From Mesorhizobium sp. B4-1-3 (GTDB taxonomy: Bacteria; Pseudomonadota; Alphaproteobacteria; Rhizobiales; Rhizobiaceae), in assembly GCF_006439355.1 (NCBI RefSeq), contig NZ_VFTG01000019.1:1-64000 (forward strand): 64,000 nt of DNA, in the 5' to 3' direction. Shown piece by piece: positions 34,217 to 41,326 of the stretch. Positions within the stretch are counted from its first letter, which is position 1; every line of letters begins with the position of its first letter. Below the pieces are notes generated by a model. It saw only the letters and a program-made list of their open reading frames with translations. It had not been told where the DNA came from and made no database searches. Both the position numbers and the translations under genes were made by a program.

Positions 34217-34420
34217 ATGAGTGGAAACCAGCACCCGAAATCGAAAAAACCGAGCAACGCCGACATGGCGAACGATCCCGGCATCGGCACCTCCAAGGGC
34301 ACCATCAAGGAAGGCGACGAATTGGAGCACGGCGAGAACACCGTTGAGGGAGATGTCGAAAACGACACCACCTCCGCGGGCGGAATCAACCCGCGCCAGA
34401 AAGTCCGCACCAACAAATAA
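34217..34420 (+). CDS. Small hydrophilic protein
   Basis: 67 residues, very polar and probably disordered (MANDPGIGTSKGTIKEGDEL, then GDVENDTTSAGG). No hydrophobic segment or Cys. Ribosome site GCGAGG. Hydrophilin-like proteins of this kind are typical of stress regulons; the EcfG-like promoter immediately upstream agrees. Related in style to 42563 and 62814. Confidence 0.75.
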   Translation: MSGNQHPKSKKPSNADMANDPGIGTSKGTIKEGDELEHGENTVEGDVENDTTSAGGINPRQKVRTNK

Positions 34421-34504
34421 ATCCGTTCGTTCTTACGTTAGACACAACGTTGCATCTTTCACAAACGAACAGCAAACAAATCACAACTCGCGCATAGCTC
34501 AATT

Positions 34505-34529
34505 GGAACATTGATAGGAGTCTCTTGTT
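34505..34529 (+). promoter_or_regulatory. Candidate EcfG promoter
   Basis: GGAAC, 17 bases, GTT, 42 bases before the exported Gly/Thr/Asn-rich protein. Confidence 0.6.
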
Positions 34530-34571
34530 TGAAACGTATCGCAATCAGGCGATCACACAGGAGACTTCCCC

Positions 34572-34883
34572 ATGATTAAGCTTCTCTCGGCTTCGGCCGT
34601 CGCAATTGTCTTGGCTACATCCGCAATGGCCCAATCAAGCGGTTCCGGTACTGGGACCGGCGGCACCGGGACCGGCACCAACAACACAGGCGCCACGACC
34701 GGCACCAACGGCATGAACAACAACGGCAATGGCGGCACGGTCGATCCGAATGCTACAAACAGCACGACGACAAACGGGTCCGGCGGCATCGGCGACCGGT
34801 GCAAGGACGCAGCCGGAAACGACATCCAGAACAACACGGCCAGCGGGAACACCACGTCCGACACGCAGAATTGCAACAAGTAA
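34572..34883 (+). CDS. Exported low-complexity Gly/Thr/Asn-rich protein
   Basis: 103 residues. A signal peptide (MIKLLSASAVAIVLATSAMA) is followed by a repetitive Gly-Thr-Asn-Ser tract (residues ~22-70) and a short tail with two Cys (GDRCKDAAGN and QNCNK) that could form a disulfide in the periplasm. ACAGGAG precedes the ATG. Likely a secreted or periplasmic structural or stress protein; no family recognised. Confidence 0.75.
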   Translation: MIKLLSASAVAIVLATSAMAQSSGSGTGTGGTGTGTNNTGATTGTNGMNNNGNGGTVDPNATNSTTTNGSGGIGDRCKDAAGNDIQNNTASGNTTSDTQNCNK

Positions 34884-35048
34884 ACGCTAGCCTTTACGCG
34901 GCCGGAGGCACGTCCGGAAGGCGGGCCTCCGGCCTTGCGACAGTGCCGGCCCGGCCACGTCCCGCGGTCAGCCGCCGCCGGATCGCCGACGGCGGCCAGT
35001 CTCCGAACTTAGAAGTCATAGCTATGTTCCACGACGTCGGCAGCGCGT

Positions 35049-35363
35049 TCATTCCTTCACATAGGCGCCGGGCTGACGACCGCTCCTGGGCGCCTTGGCG
35101 TCCTTGGAATGCTCTGCGACTGCCGGGCCAGCGCCTGAGCTCTTTTCGGTCGCCGGGCTTGGCGTCGGCGGCCGGGGCGGATTGCGGCCGTCCGATTGAT
35201 GGGTCTTGTCCTCGACCTCGCCCTGTTTGCGGCTGAGGCCTGGATCGACGTGAGGTTTGTCGTTGCTGGCGGCGTCCTGTGAAAATTCGTCGCTCGGATC
35301 CGGACCGGTGTTCGCCGGATATTTCCTGGCGCCGGTCTCGCGGCGGTTCTGGATGTCCTTCAT
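35049..35363 (-). CDS. Hydrophilic disordered protein
   Basis: 104 residues, Pro/Ser/Lys/Asp-rich without hydrophobic segments (MKDIQNRRETGARKYP, then GLSRKQGEVEDKTHQSDGRN). It is probably an intrinsically disordered hydrophilin. Its EcfG-like promoter lies 26 bases upstream. The 34884-35048 gap after it holds nothing I can identify. Confidence 0.65.
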   Translation of the reverse strand: MKDIQNRRETGARKYPANTGPDPSDEFSQDAASNDKPHVDPGLSRKQGEVEDKTHQSDGRNPPRPPTPSPATEKSSGAGPAVAEHSKDAKAPRSGRQPGAYVKE

Positions 35364-35389
35364 GATTCATCTCCGGTTGGATGGAAGAT

Positions 35390-35414
35390 AACACCGGTGC
35401 GAGGACGGCGTTCC
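35390..35414 (-). promoter_or_regulatory. Candidate EcfG promoter
   Basis: Minus strand GGAAC, 17 bases, GTT, upstream of the disordered protein at 35049-35363. Confidence 0.6.
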
Positions 35415-35443
35415 ATCTCCGCAGCCCGAGCCAAGCTGCCGAG

Positions 35444-35468
35444 GGAACAATCCTTCCGGCATTCGATT
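35444..35468 (+). promoter_or_regulatory. Weak candidate EcfG promoter
   Basis: GGAAC, 17 bases, ATT (one mismatch), 40 bases before the DUF2934 gene. Confidence 0.35.
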
Positions 35469-35508
35469 AGGCGCAGGCAGTGCAGCTCAGCCGCAAGAGG
35501 AGCCACGC

Positions 35509-35712
35509 ATGGACAGGGAAGAACGCATCAGGCAACGCGCCCATGAGATATGGGAGCGGGAAGGCCGCCCCGAGGGCCGCCAGCAGGAACACTGGGATCA
35601 GGCCGTCCAAGAGATCGAGTCGGAAGGTTCGGAAGCCGAGCGCGGTCCGGTGACACCCGATCCCGCGGTTGGCGTCGGCTCGGACCCGGCCGCCAACCGG
35701 GCAGGCCGGTGA
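35509..35712 (+). CDS. DUF2934 family protein
   Basis: 67 residues. The N-terminal half MDREERIRQRAHEIWEREGR is the DUF2934 signature (R.RA..IWE..GRP.G), followed by EHWDQAVQEIE; the tail is disordered. Function unknown; such proteins are frequent in rhizobial stress loci. The stop overlaps the GTG start of the next gene (GTGA). Confidence 0.85.
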   Translation: MDREERIRQRAHEIWEREGRPEGRQQEHWDQAVQEIESEGSEAERGPVTPDPAVGVGSDPAANRAGR

Positions 35713-35858
35713 AGCCGCAGATGCGTCGTATTGCAATTGGGCTCGGTATTCTGGTGATCGTTCTGGTCGCCCTCTGGGTTTGGGCTGGCCACAACGGCGG
35801 GCGTCCTGCCGGCGGTGCCCAGCAGCCATCGCCGCACGCGATCGACCAGAACGGCTGA
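35709..35858 (+). CDS. Small one-helix membrane protein
   Basis: 49 residues from a GTG that overlaps the previous stop (VKPQMRRIAIGLGILVIVLV). One transmembrane helix (residues 8-27) is followed by a short Gly/Pro/Gln tail. Translationally coupled to the DUF2934 gene. Resembles the 70-residue protein at 28574 in design. Confidence 0.65.
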   Translation: MKPQMRRIAIGLGILVIVLVALWVWAGHNGGRPAGGAQQPSPHAIDQNG

Positions 35859-35874
35859 GAAGGGGACGTACACC

Positions 35875-36477
35875 TCACCGGATGGCGGTATCGTCGGGCT
35901 CACGCCGCCTGGCCTTGGCGGGCACGAGCCGGCCTGCATTGGCGCGCAGGCCTCTGAAGAACTCCTCCACATAGGGCAGCAGTTCGAACAGCGCGATGAC
36001 GATCATGACGATGGCGACATATGTCACCGGCAGTTGCTCCTGCTTCCAGGCGAGGTCGAAGCGCGCCCTCTCGGTTCCAGTTCCGAACAGCGCCAGAAAC
36101 TGACCCCAATGCAAAGACACGACACTGACCAGGCCCATCAGCGGGATCATTTCCAGGAAGCTGTGGATATGCTGCTCGATCGGTCCGACCGTGCGCGCCG
36201 TGGTCGCGTAGCGCACGTCCCACATCGCCGTCGCTTCATGGGCGAAGAAAGCGACGATCATAACAGCGATGACCAGGGCGTTCACCTCGAGGAACATGGC
36301 CGCAAGCAATGGGATACCGACCTCGACGAACATCAGGAGGTGGATCAGCGATTCCTTGGCGCCGGTCGTGGATTCGATGTGGGTCGCACGATGACAGAGC
36401 CAGTCGGCAAAGCCCGCGATCAGCCAAACCGGCAGGACGAAATACATCAGGATGAGGGCCATCGGATCGGCCAGCAC
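35875..36477 (-). CDS. Polytopic membrane protein of unknown function
   Basis: 200 residues with about five hydrophobic segments and several conserved-looking His: LCHRATHIE, FFAHEATAMWDVRYA and EQHIHSFLEMIPL. This suggests a membrane metal site or a hydroxylase/desaturase-like arrangement, though I cannot assign the family. I chose the GTG start (VLADPMALILMY) because CAGGAG lies 7 bases before it; an ATG five codons later is the alternative. It follows the 70-residue gene by 16 bases on the same strand. Confidence 0.75.
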   Translation of the reverse strand: MLADPMALILMYFVLPVWLIAGFADWLCHRATHIESTTGAKESLIHLLMFVEVGIPLLAAMFLEVNALVIAVMIVAFFAHEATAMWDVRYATTARTVGPIEQHIHSFLEMIPLMGLVSVVSLHWGQFLALFGTGTERARFDLAWKQEQLPVTYVAIVMIVIALFELLPYVEEFFRGLRANAGRLVPAKARRREPDDTAIR

Positions 36478-36493
36478 GAGGCAGCTCCTGCTC

Positions 36494-36706
36494 CTATCTG
36501 CCGGCGTTCTCCGCATCGCGCTTCAGCTTTGCCGCCTCACGATCGAGCACATCCGGATCGTTGCCGTATTTCAGGATCAGCGACAGCGCCAATCCGCTTG
36601 GGATTCCTGCTCTTTCCGCGAGGTCGCGGACGCGTTCGGCATTCTCATGCTCGTTGTCGTCCCTGTGCTCGTTGTCGTCCCTGGAGGCTTCGCCGTGCGA
36701 TGTCAT
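36494..36706 (-). CDS. Small protein of unknown function with internal repeat
   Basis: 70 residues. The N-terminus carries RDDNEH twice in a row from an 18-base tandem duplication. A helical domain follows (AERVRDLAERAGIPSGLALS, then KYGNDPDVLDREAAKLK). The ATG at MTSHGEAS has GGGA 9 bases upstream; another ATG lies two codons earlier. Its EcfG-like promoter ends 36 bases upstream. First gene of a unit with the membrane protein at 35875. Confidence 0.65.
   Translation of the reverse strand: MTSHGEASRDDNEHRDDNEHENAERVRDLAERAGIPSGLALSLILKYGNDPDVLDREAAKLKRDAENAGR
36648..36683. repeat. Perfect 18-base tandem duplication
   Basis: Two identical 18-base units beginning TGCTCGTTG, inside the coding sequence of the 70-residue protein. 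They keep the frame and give the duplicated RDDNEH. Confidence 0.9.
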
Positions 36707-36742
36707 GATCATGGTTCCCGGCCGGGCTCCCGCCTCGTGCCG

Positions 36743-36767
36743 AACCGCAGGCCGGCGGAATGGTTCC
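36743..36767 (-). promoter_or_regulatory. Candidate EcfG promoter
   Basis: Minus strand GGAAC, 17 bases, GTT, for the 36494 and 35875 genes. Divergent from the motif at 36809, with 41 bases between them. Confidence 0.6.
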
Positions 36768-36808
36768 ACGCGTGTCAGACCGGATCGAAGCGCATGCGGC
36801 GAACGGCC

Positions 36809-36833
36809 GGAACAGTTAACCTGTCGCCGCGTT
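36809..36833 (+). promoter_or_regulatory. Candidate EcfG promoter
   Basis: GGAAC, 17 bases, GTT (CGTT at the -10). It lies 108 bases before the receiver protein gene, leaving a long leader. Confidence 0.55.
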
Positions 36834-36941
36834 CTAACATCTGGCTTCCCTGCGACCTCATTGTCATGCGCTCCGGTGTCGGCGCGGCATGGTCTACGAC
36901 TGCGGCCTCACCACGTCGGAACGCGAACTGAAGGAACTCGT

Positions 36942-37541
36942 GTGCGAAACCTCAGGGGACTTCACCTCTTGATCGCGGAAGACGAGTGGCTGCTCGCTAG
37001 CGATCTGGCGACCTTCTTCGCCAACTTGGGAGCCATTATTCTCGGGCCGGTGGCGACGGTGGAGCAGGCCAGACTGCATGCAAAGGCAGCTGAGGCCGCG
37101 ATCCTGGACATTGACCTGCACGGCCGTAAGGTTTTCCCGGTTGCGGACGAACTAATGCTGCGCAACGTGCCCTTCGTCTTCTTCAGCGGATATGACGAGA
37201 TCGCCATCCCCGAGCATTTGCGTTTTGCAAGTAGCCTGAGCAAGTCGTCGAACCGCGCCGCCGTCGTCGATGCGCTGTTCCCGGAGCCCTCCACAGAGCC
37301 AGTGACTATTGCGCAGCCGGCATCCGCGATAGAGGACGTCGTCGCGCTGCTGCCCAAGCTCCGGCTCACCGCACGCCTGCTGCTGGACGATGCCGGCGCT
37401 TCCGATCGCCTTGTCGAGCATACTTTGGAACAGGCGCTTGAGGATTTAGACAAAAGGCCGGAGGGCTCGTCCATCGCCGACTGGCTGAACACCATCATGC
37501 GCAGGATAGCGCAGTTGCGCGGAGCCTCCTTGCTGCATTGA
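36942..37541 (+). CDS. Receiver domain followed by a sigma-factor region-2-like segment
   Basis: 199 residues from a GTG with AAGGAAC 5 bases upstream. Residues 5-120 are a receiver: LIAEDEW, phospho-acceptor in AILDIDLHG near residue 54, FVFFSGYDE. The usual KP near the end is replaced by SKSSN. Residues ~135-195 (LLPKLRLTARLLLDDAGASD, LVEHTLEQALEDLD, IADWLNTIMRR) match the layout of ECF sigma region 2 (LRRFARRLTGD..DADDLVQETLLRAL, AWLFTIMRN), with most acidic and aromatic contacts lost. PhyR, the stress anti-anti-sigma, has these two modules in the opposite order. The role as a sigma mimic is inferred. Confidence 0.8.
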   Translation: MRNLRGLHLLIAEDEWLLASDLATFFANLGAIILGPVATVEQARLHAKAAEAAILDIDLHGRKVFPVADELMLRNVPFVFFSGYDEIAIPEHLRFASSLSKSSNRAAVVDALFPEPSTEPVTIAQPASAIEDVVALLPKLRLTARLLLDDAGASDRLVEHTLEQALEDLDKRPEGSSIADWLNTIMRRIAQLRGASLLH

Positions 37542-37594
37542 TCATAGATAACAGAGCCGCCGGCGACCTGCGTTCGCCGGGCGACCAGTCTGTC

Positions 37595-38026
37595 TCAATG
37601 GGTGAAACGGCTTCTGAGCCAGCCGAGGATCGGGTTGCCTCTAATGATCCGGCGAACCCGGGCGGCGGCCCAGCTTGCCTGCATCGTCGCGCCGGTATGG
37701 CAGCTGCAGACGATGTCATGCAATTGCCAATCGGAGAGTTCGAAGAAGCGCTTCGCCTCGCCATAGGTATCCGAACGCAATCCGGCGGCGCGCAGCAGCG
37801 GATCATCGAACGCAACCGCGAGCGGCGATCCGTCCGCCCGCACCCGCTCGCGAACCCCCGGATCGACATATTCGGTGCCCGTCAGTGCCGAGAGGCAGCG
37901 CTGCGGATTGCGGTCCAGCAGTTCCGCCCACCGCTCGATCCGTTGCGTTCTCGTTGCAAGAGGAATCAATCCGAGCCGGTCGACGACCGCCACCGATTGA
38001 AGTTCGTATGAGGTCTGATGCTTCAT
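37595..38026 (-). CDS. Protein of unknown function
   Basis: 143 residues. The start MKHQTSYEL has AGGAGA 5 bases upstream. The N-terminal half is helical (DRLGLIPLATRTQRIERWAE, LLDRNPQRCLSALTGTEY). The second half contains CSCHTGA, two close Cys and a His that might bind metal, before a basic C-terminus. No family recognised. A perfect EcfG-like promoter lies 155 bases upstream, reading toward it across an otherwise empty stretch. Confidence 0.7.
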   Translation of the reverse strand: MKHQTSYELQSVAVVDRLGLIPLATRTQRIERWAELLDRNPQRCLSALTGTEYVDPGVRERVRADGSPLAVAFDDPLLRAAGLRSDTYGEAKRFFELSDWQLHDIVCSCHTGATMQASWAAARVRRIIRGNPILGWLRSRFTH

Positions 38027-38180
38027 TGCTGTCTCCTGTGGTTCTTGGCGGCGCATCCGCATCGCGGCGCGGCAAGTTGCCGGACCTGAAGCCCACGCCT
38101 GCGAGGGACAGGCGCGGGCCGACCAGGTGTTGCCCACCCGTCTTCAACAGACGCCTGGCACGGCGTCTGAAGCGAACCCG

Positions 38181-38205
38181 AACTGCCAGCGATCTCCTAT
38201 GTTCC
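38181..38205 (-). promoter_or_regulatory. Candidate EcfG promoter
   Basis: Minus strand GGAAC, 17 bases, GTT, upstream of the 143-residue protein; the leader would be about 150 bases. Confidence 0.5.
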
Positions 38206-38236
38206 AGCCATCTTTTGCGACGGCAGACAGGCTCGT

Positions 38237-38605
38237 CTATGGTTCGGCGCGATCGCTTACCAATTGGCTCGCTATTTCGATCAGATGCGGGATCGGTGCC
38301 GGCTTGGGCAGATAAGGTGCGCCGTGAAAGATCGGCGACTGGAACTCCGGATCATAGCCCGAATGGACGACGAAAGGCACGCCGGCTGCCTTAAGGCGGG
38401 CGGCGGCGAGGCCACGCTGGCCGTCGAGCAGTTGGATATCGATGATAGCCAGGTCCGGCTTGTGGTCGTCCAGCCAAGCCGTGGCTGCCCGCTCCGACGC
38501 CACACAGGCCACCTCGAAACCGCGCTCCTTCAGGCCATTCGCCACGTCCGACGCGATCAGATACTCGTCTTCGATGATCAGTGCCAAGGGCGCACGCATT
38601 TCCAC
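38237..38605 (-). CDS. Single-domain response regulator (receiver only)
   Basis: 122 residues: LIIEDEYLIA near residue 10, phospho-acceptor in LAIIDIQLLDG near residue 55, FVVHSGYDPEF, and YLPKPAP with the conserved Lys-Pro. No output domain. GGAGG precedes the ATG and overlaps the end of the gene before it, so it is the last of three minus-strand genes (39397 to 38237). Candidate partner of an HWE kinase such as 22885. Confidence 0.9.
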   Translation of the reverse strand: MEMRAPLALIIEDEYLIASDVANGLKERGFEVACVASERAATAWLDDHKPDLAIIDIQLLDGQRGLAAARLKAAGVPFVVHSGYDPEFQSPIFHGAPYLPKPAPIPHLIEIASQLVSDRAEP

Positions 38606-38610
38606 CTCCG

Positions 38611-38877
38611 TCAGCGTATAATGCCCCTCCTCGGCCGGGGCTCGCGATTGTTCTCATCGTGCCCGCCGGGAAAGCGCAGGATGTTTTTCTGCGGCCCGGT
38701 TGCGGCGCCGCCGATGGGATTGGGGCCCGCCTGCTCCTTGCCGAAACGGAGTTCTACAATTTCGGGGCCCAACAAGGCGGCGCGCGCCTCGAAGAGACGA
38801 AGAAACTCCGGTCTGAGCCCATCGCCCCGTGAACTCGCGAGCGCGTGCAGTGACATGAGGGAATTCATCATCATCAT
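38611..38877 (-). CDS. Small protein of unknown function
   Basis: 88 residues if the first of four consecutive ATG codons is used. GAAAGG ends two bases before it, so a later ATG may be the real start. The middle (LRPEFLRLFEARAALLGPEI) is helical; the C-terminal part is Pro/Arg-rich and disordered. It is the middle gene of a three-gene minus-strand unit. No family recognised. Confidence 0.55.
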   Translation of the reverse strand: MMMMNSLMSLHALASSRGDGLRPEFLRLFEARAALLGPEIVELRFGKEQAGPNPIGGAATGPQKNILRFPGGHDENNREPRPRRGIIR

Positions 38878-38902
38878 TACCTTTCACAGACGCGGCGCTC
38901 CC

Positions 38903-39397
38903 TCACATTGCGGCCATTGCCTTTTCCTGCCTTGCTTCTTCGAAATCGACGGACGCGACGACAGCGCCGTCGCCGCCACGAACCCGAACCGCCCAGTCGC
39001 CCTGATGGGGCTCAGCCGCATCGTCGAGCAGGTCGATCGCCGAGCGCAGCGCTTCATGGCGAACAGCTTCGAGGTCGGGCAACTCGACGCTCTCAAGCCG
39101 CCTCACAGTGCCACCCTCGCGGTATTCGAATGTGTACGGACCCTGGCCTCCATCGCTTGGCCGCTCGATCTCAGGCCGGCCTGCGTTCACCTTCCCGCCC
39201 GGTCCGTCTCGTTCTGCGGGGCCGCCGAACGCGGCGCATTGAAGCATCATCTCTCTGGCGCGATCGATCAGCGCGGCGTCGCCGAGCAACGGGTCGGACA
39301 CAACCATGGTGACAGCGATGTTTTCCCCGCCCTCGCCAAGAAACTCGACTGTCGCGCCTTTGGGACTTGCATGTACGGTTGTGTCGAGAACTTGCAT
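38903..39397 (-). CDS. DUF6894-like protein
   Basis: 164 residues. The N-terminal ~60 residues form an alpha-beta unit (VEFLGEGGENIAVTMVV, DRAREMMLQCAA). Residues ~90-155 (YREGGTVRRLESVELPDLEA, AIDLLDDAA, WAVRVRGGDGAVVASVDF) match the short DUF6894 domain common in rhizobia. GGAGG lies before the ATG. First gene of the unit that ends with the receiver at 38237. An imperfect GGAAC, 17 bases, TTT upstream is too weak to call. Confidence 0.75.
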   Translation of the reverse strand: MQVLDTTVHASPKGATVEFLGEGGENIAVTMVVSDPLLGDAALIDRAREMMLQCAAFGGPAERDGPGGKVNAGRPEIERPSDGGQGPYTFEYREGGTVRRLESVELPDLEAVRHEALRSAIDLLDDAAEPHQGDWAVRVRGGDGAVVASVDFEEARQEKAMAAM

Positions 39398-39489
39398 TTC
39401 TGCCTCCGTGTCCTGCTATTCCAGGATACAAAGCTTCCCTGATCCGAAAGTTCCGTCCGAGCGATGAGCGCGCCGAACTCGGCTGGATT

Positions 39490-39514
39490 GGAACAGCGGG
39501 GCCGGATGCAGGTT
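39490..39514 (+). promoter_or_regulatory. Candidate EcfG promoter
   Basis: GGAAC, 17 bases, GTT, 21 bases before the 105-residue membrane-anchored protein. Confidence 0.6.
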
Positions 39515-39535
39515 TGGGAAAAAAGGAAGCGCCGA

Positions 39536-39853
39536 ATGTCACCCAAGCAACGCCCATCCGCCGAGGCCCGCGGCGAAATTCAGGCCGGCAGGACACAGGA
39601 CAAGACTCCCGGATTCGACCCGGCGGCAGCGCCGCTGGAAGCGGATGCCGAAGCCGGCGCTGTCCCGACTTCCTCTGCTCCGGTCGAGCCACGTAAACCG
39701 AACTTCACCAACCAAGCGAGCTTTGCCAATGCGATGCGACCGCCGGAGAACGCGCCCGACCTGGAGCCGCGCAGGAACGGGCCGGTCCTGGTCATCGTGG
39801 CGCTGGTTGTCCTGGCCGCAGTCGCCTTTCTGCTCGCGGCAACCTTGCGCTAG
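39536..39853 (+). CDS. C-terminally membrane-anchored small protein
   Basis: 105 residues: a long polar, Pro/Ala/Glu-rich N-terminal part and one C-terminal transmembrane helix (VLVIVALVVLAAVAFLLA), giving a tail-anchored topology. The start MSPKQRPS has AAGGAAG upstream and lies just after its EcfG-like promoter, which rules out the longer frame. No family recognised. Confidence 0.7.
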   Translation: MSPKQRPSAEARGEIQAGRTQDKTPGFDPAAAPLEADAEAGAVPTSSAPVEPRKPNFTNQASFANAMRPPENAPDLEPRRNGPVLVIVALVVLAAVAFLLAATLR

Positions 39854-39861
39854 GCATGGAA

Positions 39862-39886
39862 GGAACCTCATTCGCCACCCGAGGTT
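39862..39886 (+). promoter_or_regulatory. Candidate EcfG promoter
   Basis: GGAAC, 17 bases, GTT, 24 bases before the 45-residue protein. Confidence 0.6.
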
Positions 39887-39910
39887 TGATAGCGCAAGGA
39901 GGTTATTGCG

Positions 39911-40048
39911 ATGCCAAGCTTGAGAAGTTTGTTTCGCCATCTGTGGCGCTGGAAAGCACAGCCAACAACGCCCCCCTCTCCAGTCGACGCCATTGTGCGG
40001 GTGCTGCGCGAAGCCGAAAAGCAGCGCGGATCCCGACGTTCGGGGTGA
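39911..40048 (+). CDS. 45-residue basic protein
   Basis: Begins MPSLRSLFRHLWRWKAQ, with a Pro-rich turn, then DAIVRVLREAEKQRG. The ribosome site is excellent (AAGGAGG, 7 bases) and the EcfG-like promoter is perfectly placed, so I accept it despite its size. The N-terminal aromatic/basic amphipathic helix suggests membrane-surface or nucleic-acid contact. Similar in style to 29688. Confidence 0.65.
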   Translation: MPSLRSLFRHLWRWKAQPTTPPSPVDAIVRVLREAEKQRGSRRSG

Positions 40049-40095
40049 CAGAGCCCCCGCTGGCTAGTGTCTCCGGGATCGAACGATCGCCGGAG

Positions 40096-40302
40096 TCACT
40101 CCTCGTCGAAGATATGCTCGTGGATGATGCCGAGGATCTGCAGCCTCACCGTTTCCCGCGCTTCGGGCTTCACGAAGGGCATAAGCAGATCGACCGTTTC
40201 CTCCACCCGCCGCGGCAGGTCGGCGCCCGGATCGCTCAGATAGCTTCCATGAGCATATAGGTTCTCGGCCAGCTTCTTGTTCAGGTCGGAAAAGAGTCCC
40301 AT
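40096..40302 (-). CDS. Small acidic protein of unknown function
   Basis: 68 residues (MGLFSDLNKKLAENLY, then RVEETVDLLMPFVKPEARET, ending HEHIFDEE). Probably all-helical. GGAG lies 8 bases before this ATG; another ATG two codons earlier is possible. EcfG-like promoter with 18-base spacing 22 bases upstream, back-to-back with that of the SDR gene. Confidence 0.65.
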   Translation of the reverse strand: MGLFSDLNKKLAENLYAHGSYLSDPGADLPRRVEETVDLLMPFVKPEARETVRLQILGIIHEHIFDEE

Positions 40303-40324
40303 GGCCATTGCTCCTTGCCGATCC

Positions 40325-40350
40325 AACAGCCTGAGCGCCCACGCGGTTCC
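40325..40350 (-). promoter_or_regulatory. Candidate EcfG promoter
   Basis: Minus strand GGAAC, 18 bases, GTT, for the 68-residue gene. Confidence 0.45.
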
Positions 40351-40414
40351 CTCGGCCGACCGCATTGCAATCGACCGCGCGCAAATCCTCCTTGGCCGAA
40401 ATCCTCCCGCCCGA

Positions 40415-40439
40415 GGAACATTCGGTCAAACCGGATGTT
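40415..40439 (+). promoter_or_regulatory. Candidate EcfG promoter
   Basis: GGAAC, 17 bases, GTT, 25 bases before the SDR gene. Confidence 0.6.
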
Positions 40440-40464
40440 CGGCCGAACGACCCAGGAGGATCGA

Positions 40465-41250
40465 ATGGGAAACGGGAAACTGGCGGTCGTCACCGGCGCC
40501 TCGAGCGGCATCGGCAAGGAGCTCGCGAAACTCTGCGCCAAGGACGGCTACGATCTCGTCATTGTCGCCGATGAGCCTGCCATCGAGCAGGCCGCCGAGG
40601 CGCTCCAATCACATGGCGTCTCGGTCGACGCAGTGGAGGCCGACCTTGCAAGCGAGGACGGCGCCGAGAGATTGATCGCCAAAATCGGCGATCGCGACAT
40701 CGATCTTCTTTTCCTCAATGCGGGGCGCGGCCTGGGCCGAGGCTTTGTCGACCAGGACTGGAGCGAGGCACGCCGCGTCATCGACACCAACATCACCGGC
40801 ACCGTCTATCTCGCCCATAAGCTCGGCCGCAAAATGGTGGAGCGCGGTCGCGGCCGGATCCTGTTCACCGGCTCCATTGCCGGCTTCATGCCGGGTACAT
40901 TCCAGGCGGTCTATAACGGCACCAAGGCCTTCATCGATTCCTTCGCCATCGCGATGCGCCATGAGCTGAAAGACAGCGGCGTGAGCGTGACCGTGCTGAT
41001 GCCGGGGGCCACGCAGACACGCTTCTTCGAGCGCGCCGACATGATGGACACCGAGGTCGGGACGCAGGAGAAGGACAACCCCGCAGACGTGGCGAAAGAC
41101 GGCTACGATGCCTTGATGGCGGGCGAAGAACAGGTCATCAGCGGCTGGAAGAACAAGACGCAGGTCGCCGCCGCCCATGTCACGCCGGCCGGCACACTGG
41201 CCGAACAGCACCGCGAGATGGCCGAGCCCGGCTCCGCAAAAGATGGCTGA
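40465..41250 (+). CDS. Classical short-chain dehydrogenase/reductase
   Basis: 261 residues. Cofactor motif TGASSGIGKELA near residue 10, NAG in FLNAGRG near residue 92, active-site Ser in FTGSIAGFMPG, and the YNGTK (YxxxK) near residue 152. The residue after the second strand (VADEP) is acidic, which favours NAD over NADP. Substrate unknown. Ribosome site CAGGAGG. Together with the alcohol dehydrogenase 76 bases downstream it may detoxify aldehydes under stress. Confidence 0.92.
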   Translation: MGNGKLAVVTGASSGIGKELAKLCAKDGYDLVIVADEPAIEQAAEALQSHGVSVDAVEADLASEDGAERLIAKIGDRDIDLLFLNAGRGLGRGFVDQDWSEARRVIDTNITGTVYLAHKLGRKMVERGRGRILFTGSIAGFMPGTFQAVYNGTKAFIDSFAIAMRHELKDSGVSVTVLMPGATQTRFFERADMMDTEVGTQEKDNPADVAKDGYDALMAGEEQVISGWKNKTQVAAAHVTPAGTLAEQHREMAEPGSAKDG

Positions 41251-41260
41251 AAATGATCCG

Positions 41261-41285
41261 GGAACATTCCTGCTCAGCGTCAGTC
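41261..41285 (+). promoter_or_regulatory. Weak candidate EcfG promoter
   Basis: GGAAC, 17 bases, GTC (one mismatch), 41 bases before the alcohol dehydrogenase gene. Confidence 0.35.
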
Positions 41286-41326
41286 CGCCGCACAAATAGG
41301 ACCCACAATTCATAGGAACAATCCCG

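Noticed and set aside
36648..36683. CRISPR or phase-variation repeat
   Set aside because: Only two 18-base units, in frame within a gene; a simple duplication.
39403..39450. Stress promoter for the DUF6894-like gene (GGAAC, 17 bases, TTT)
   Set aside because: The -10 half does not match well enough and no second feature supports it.
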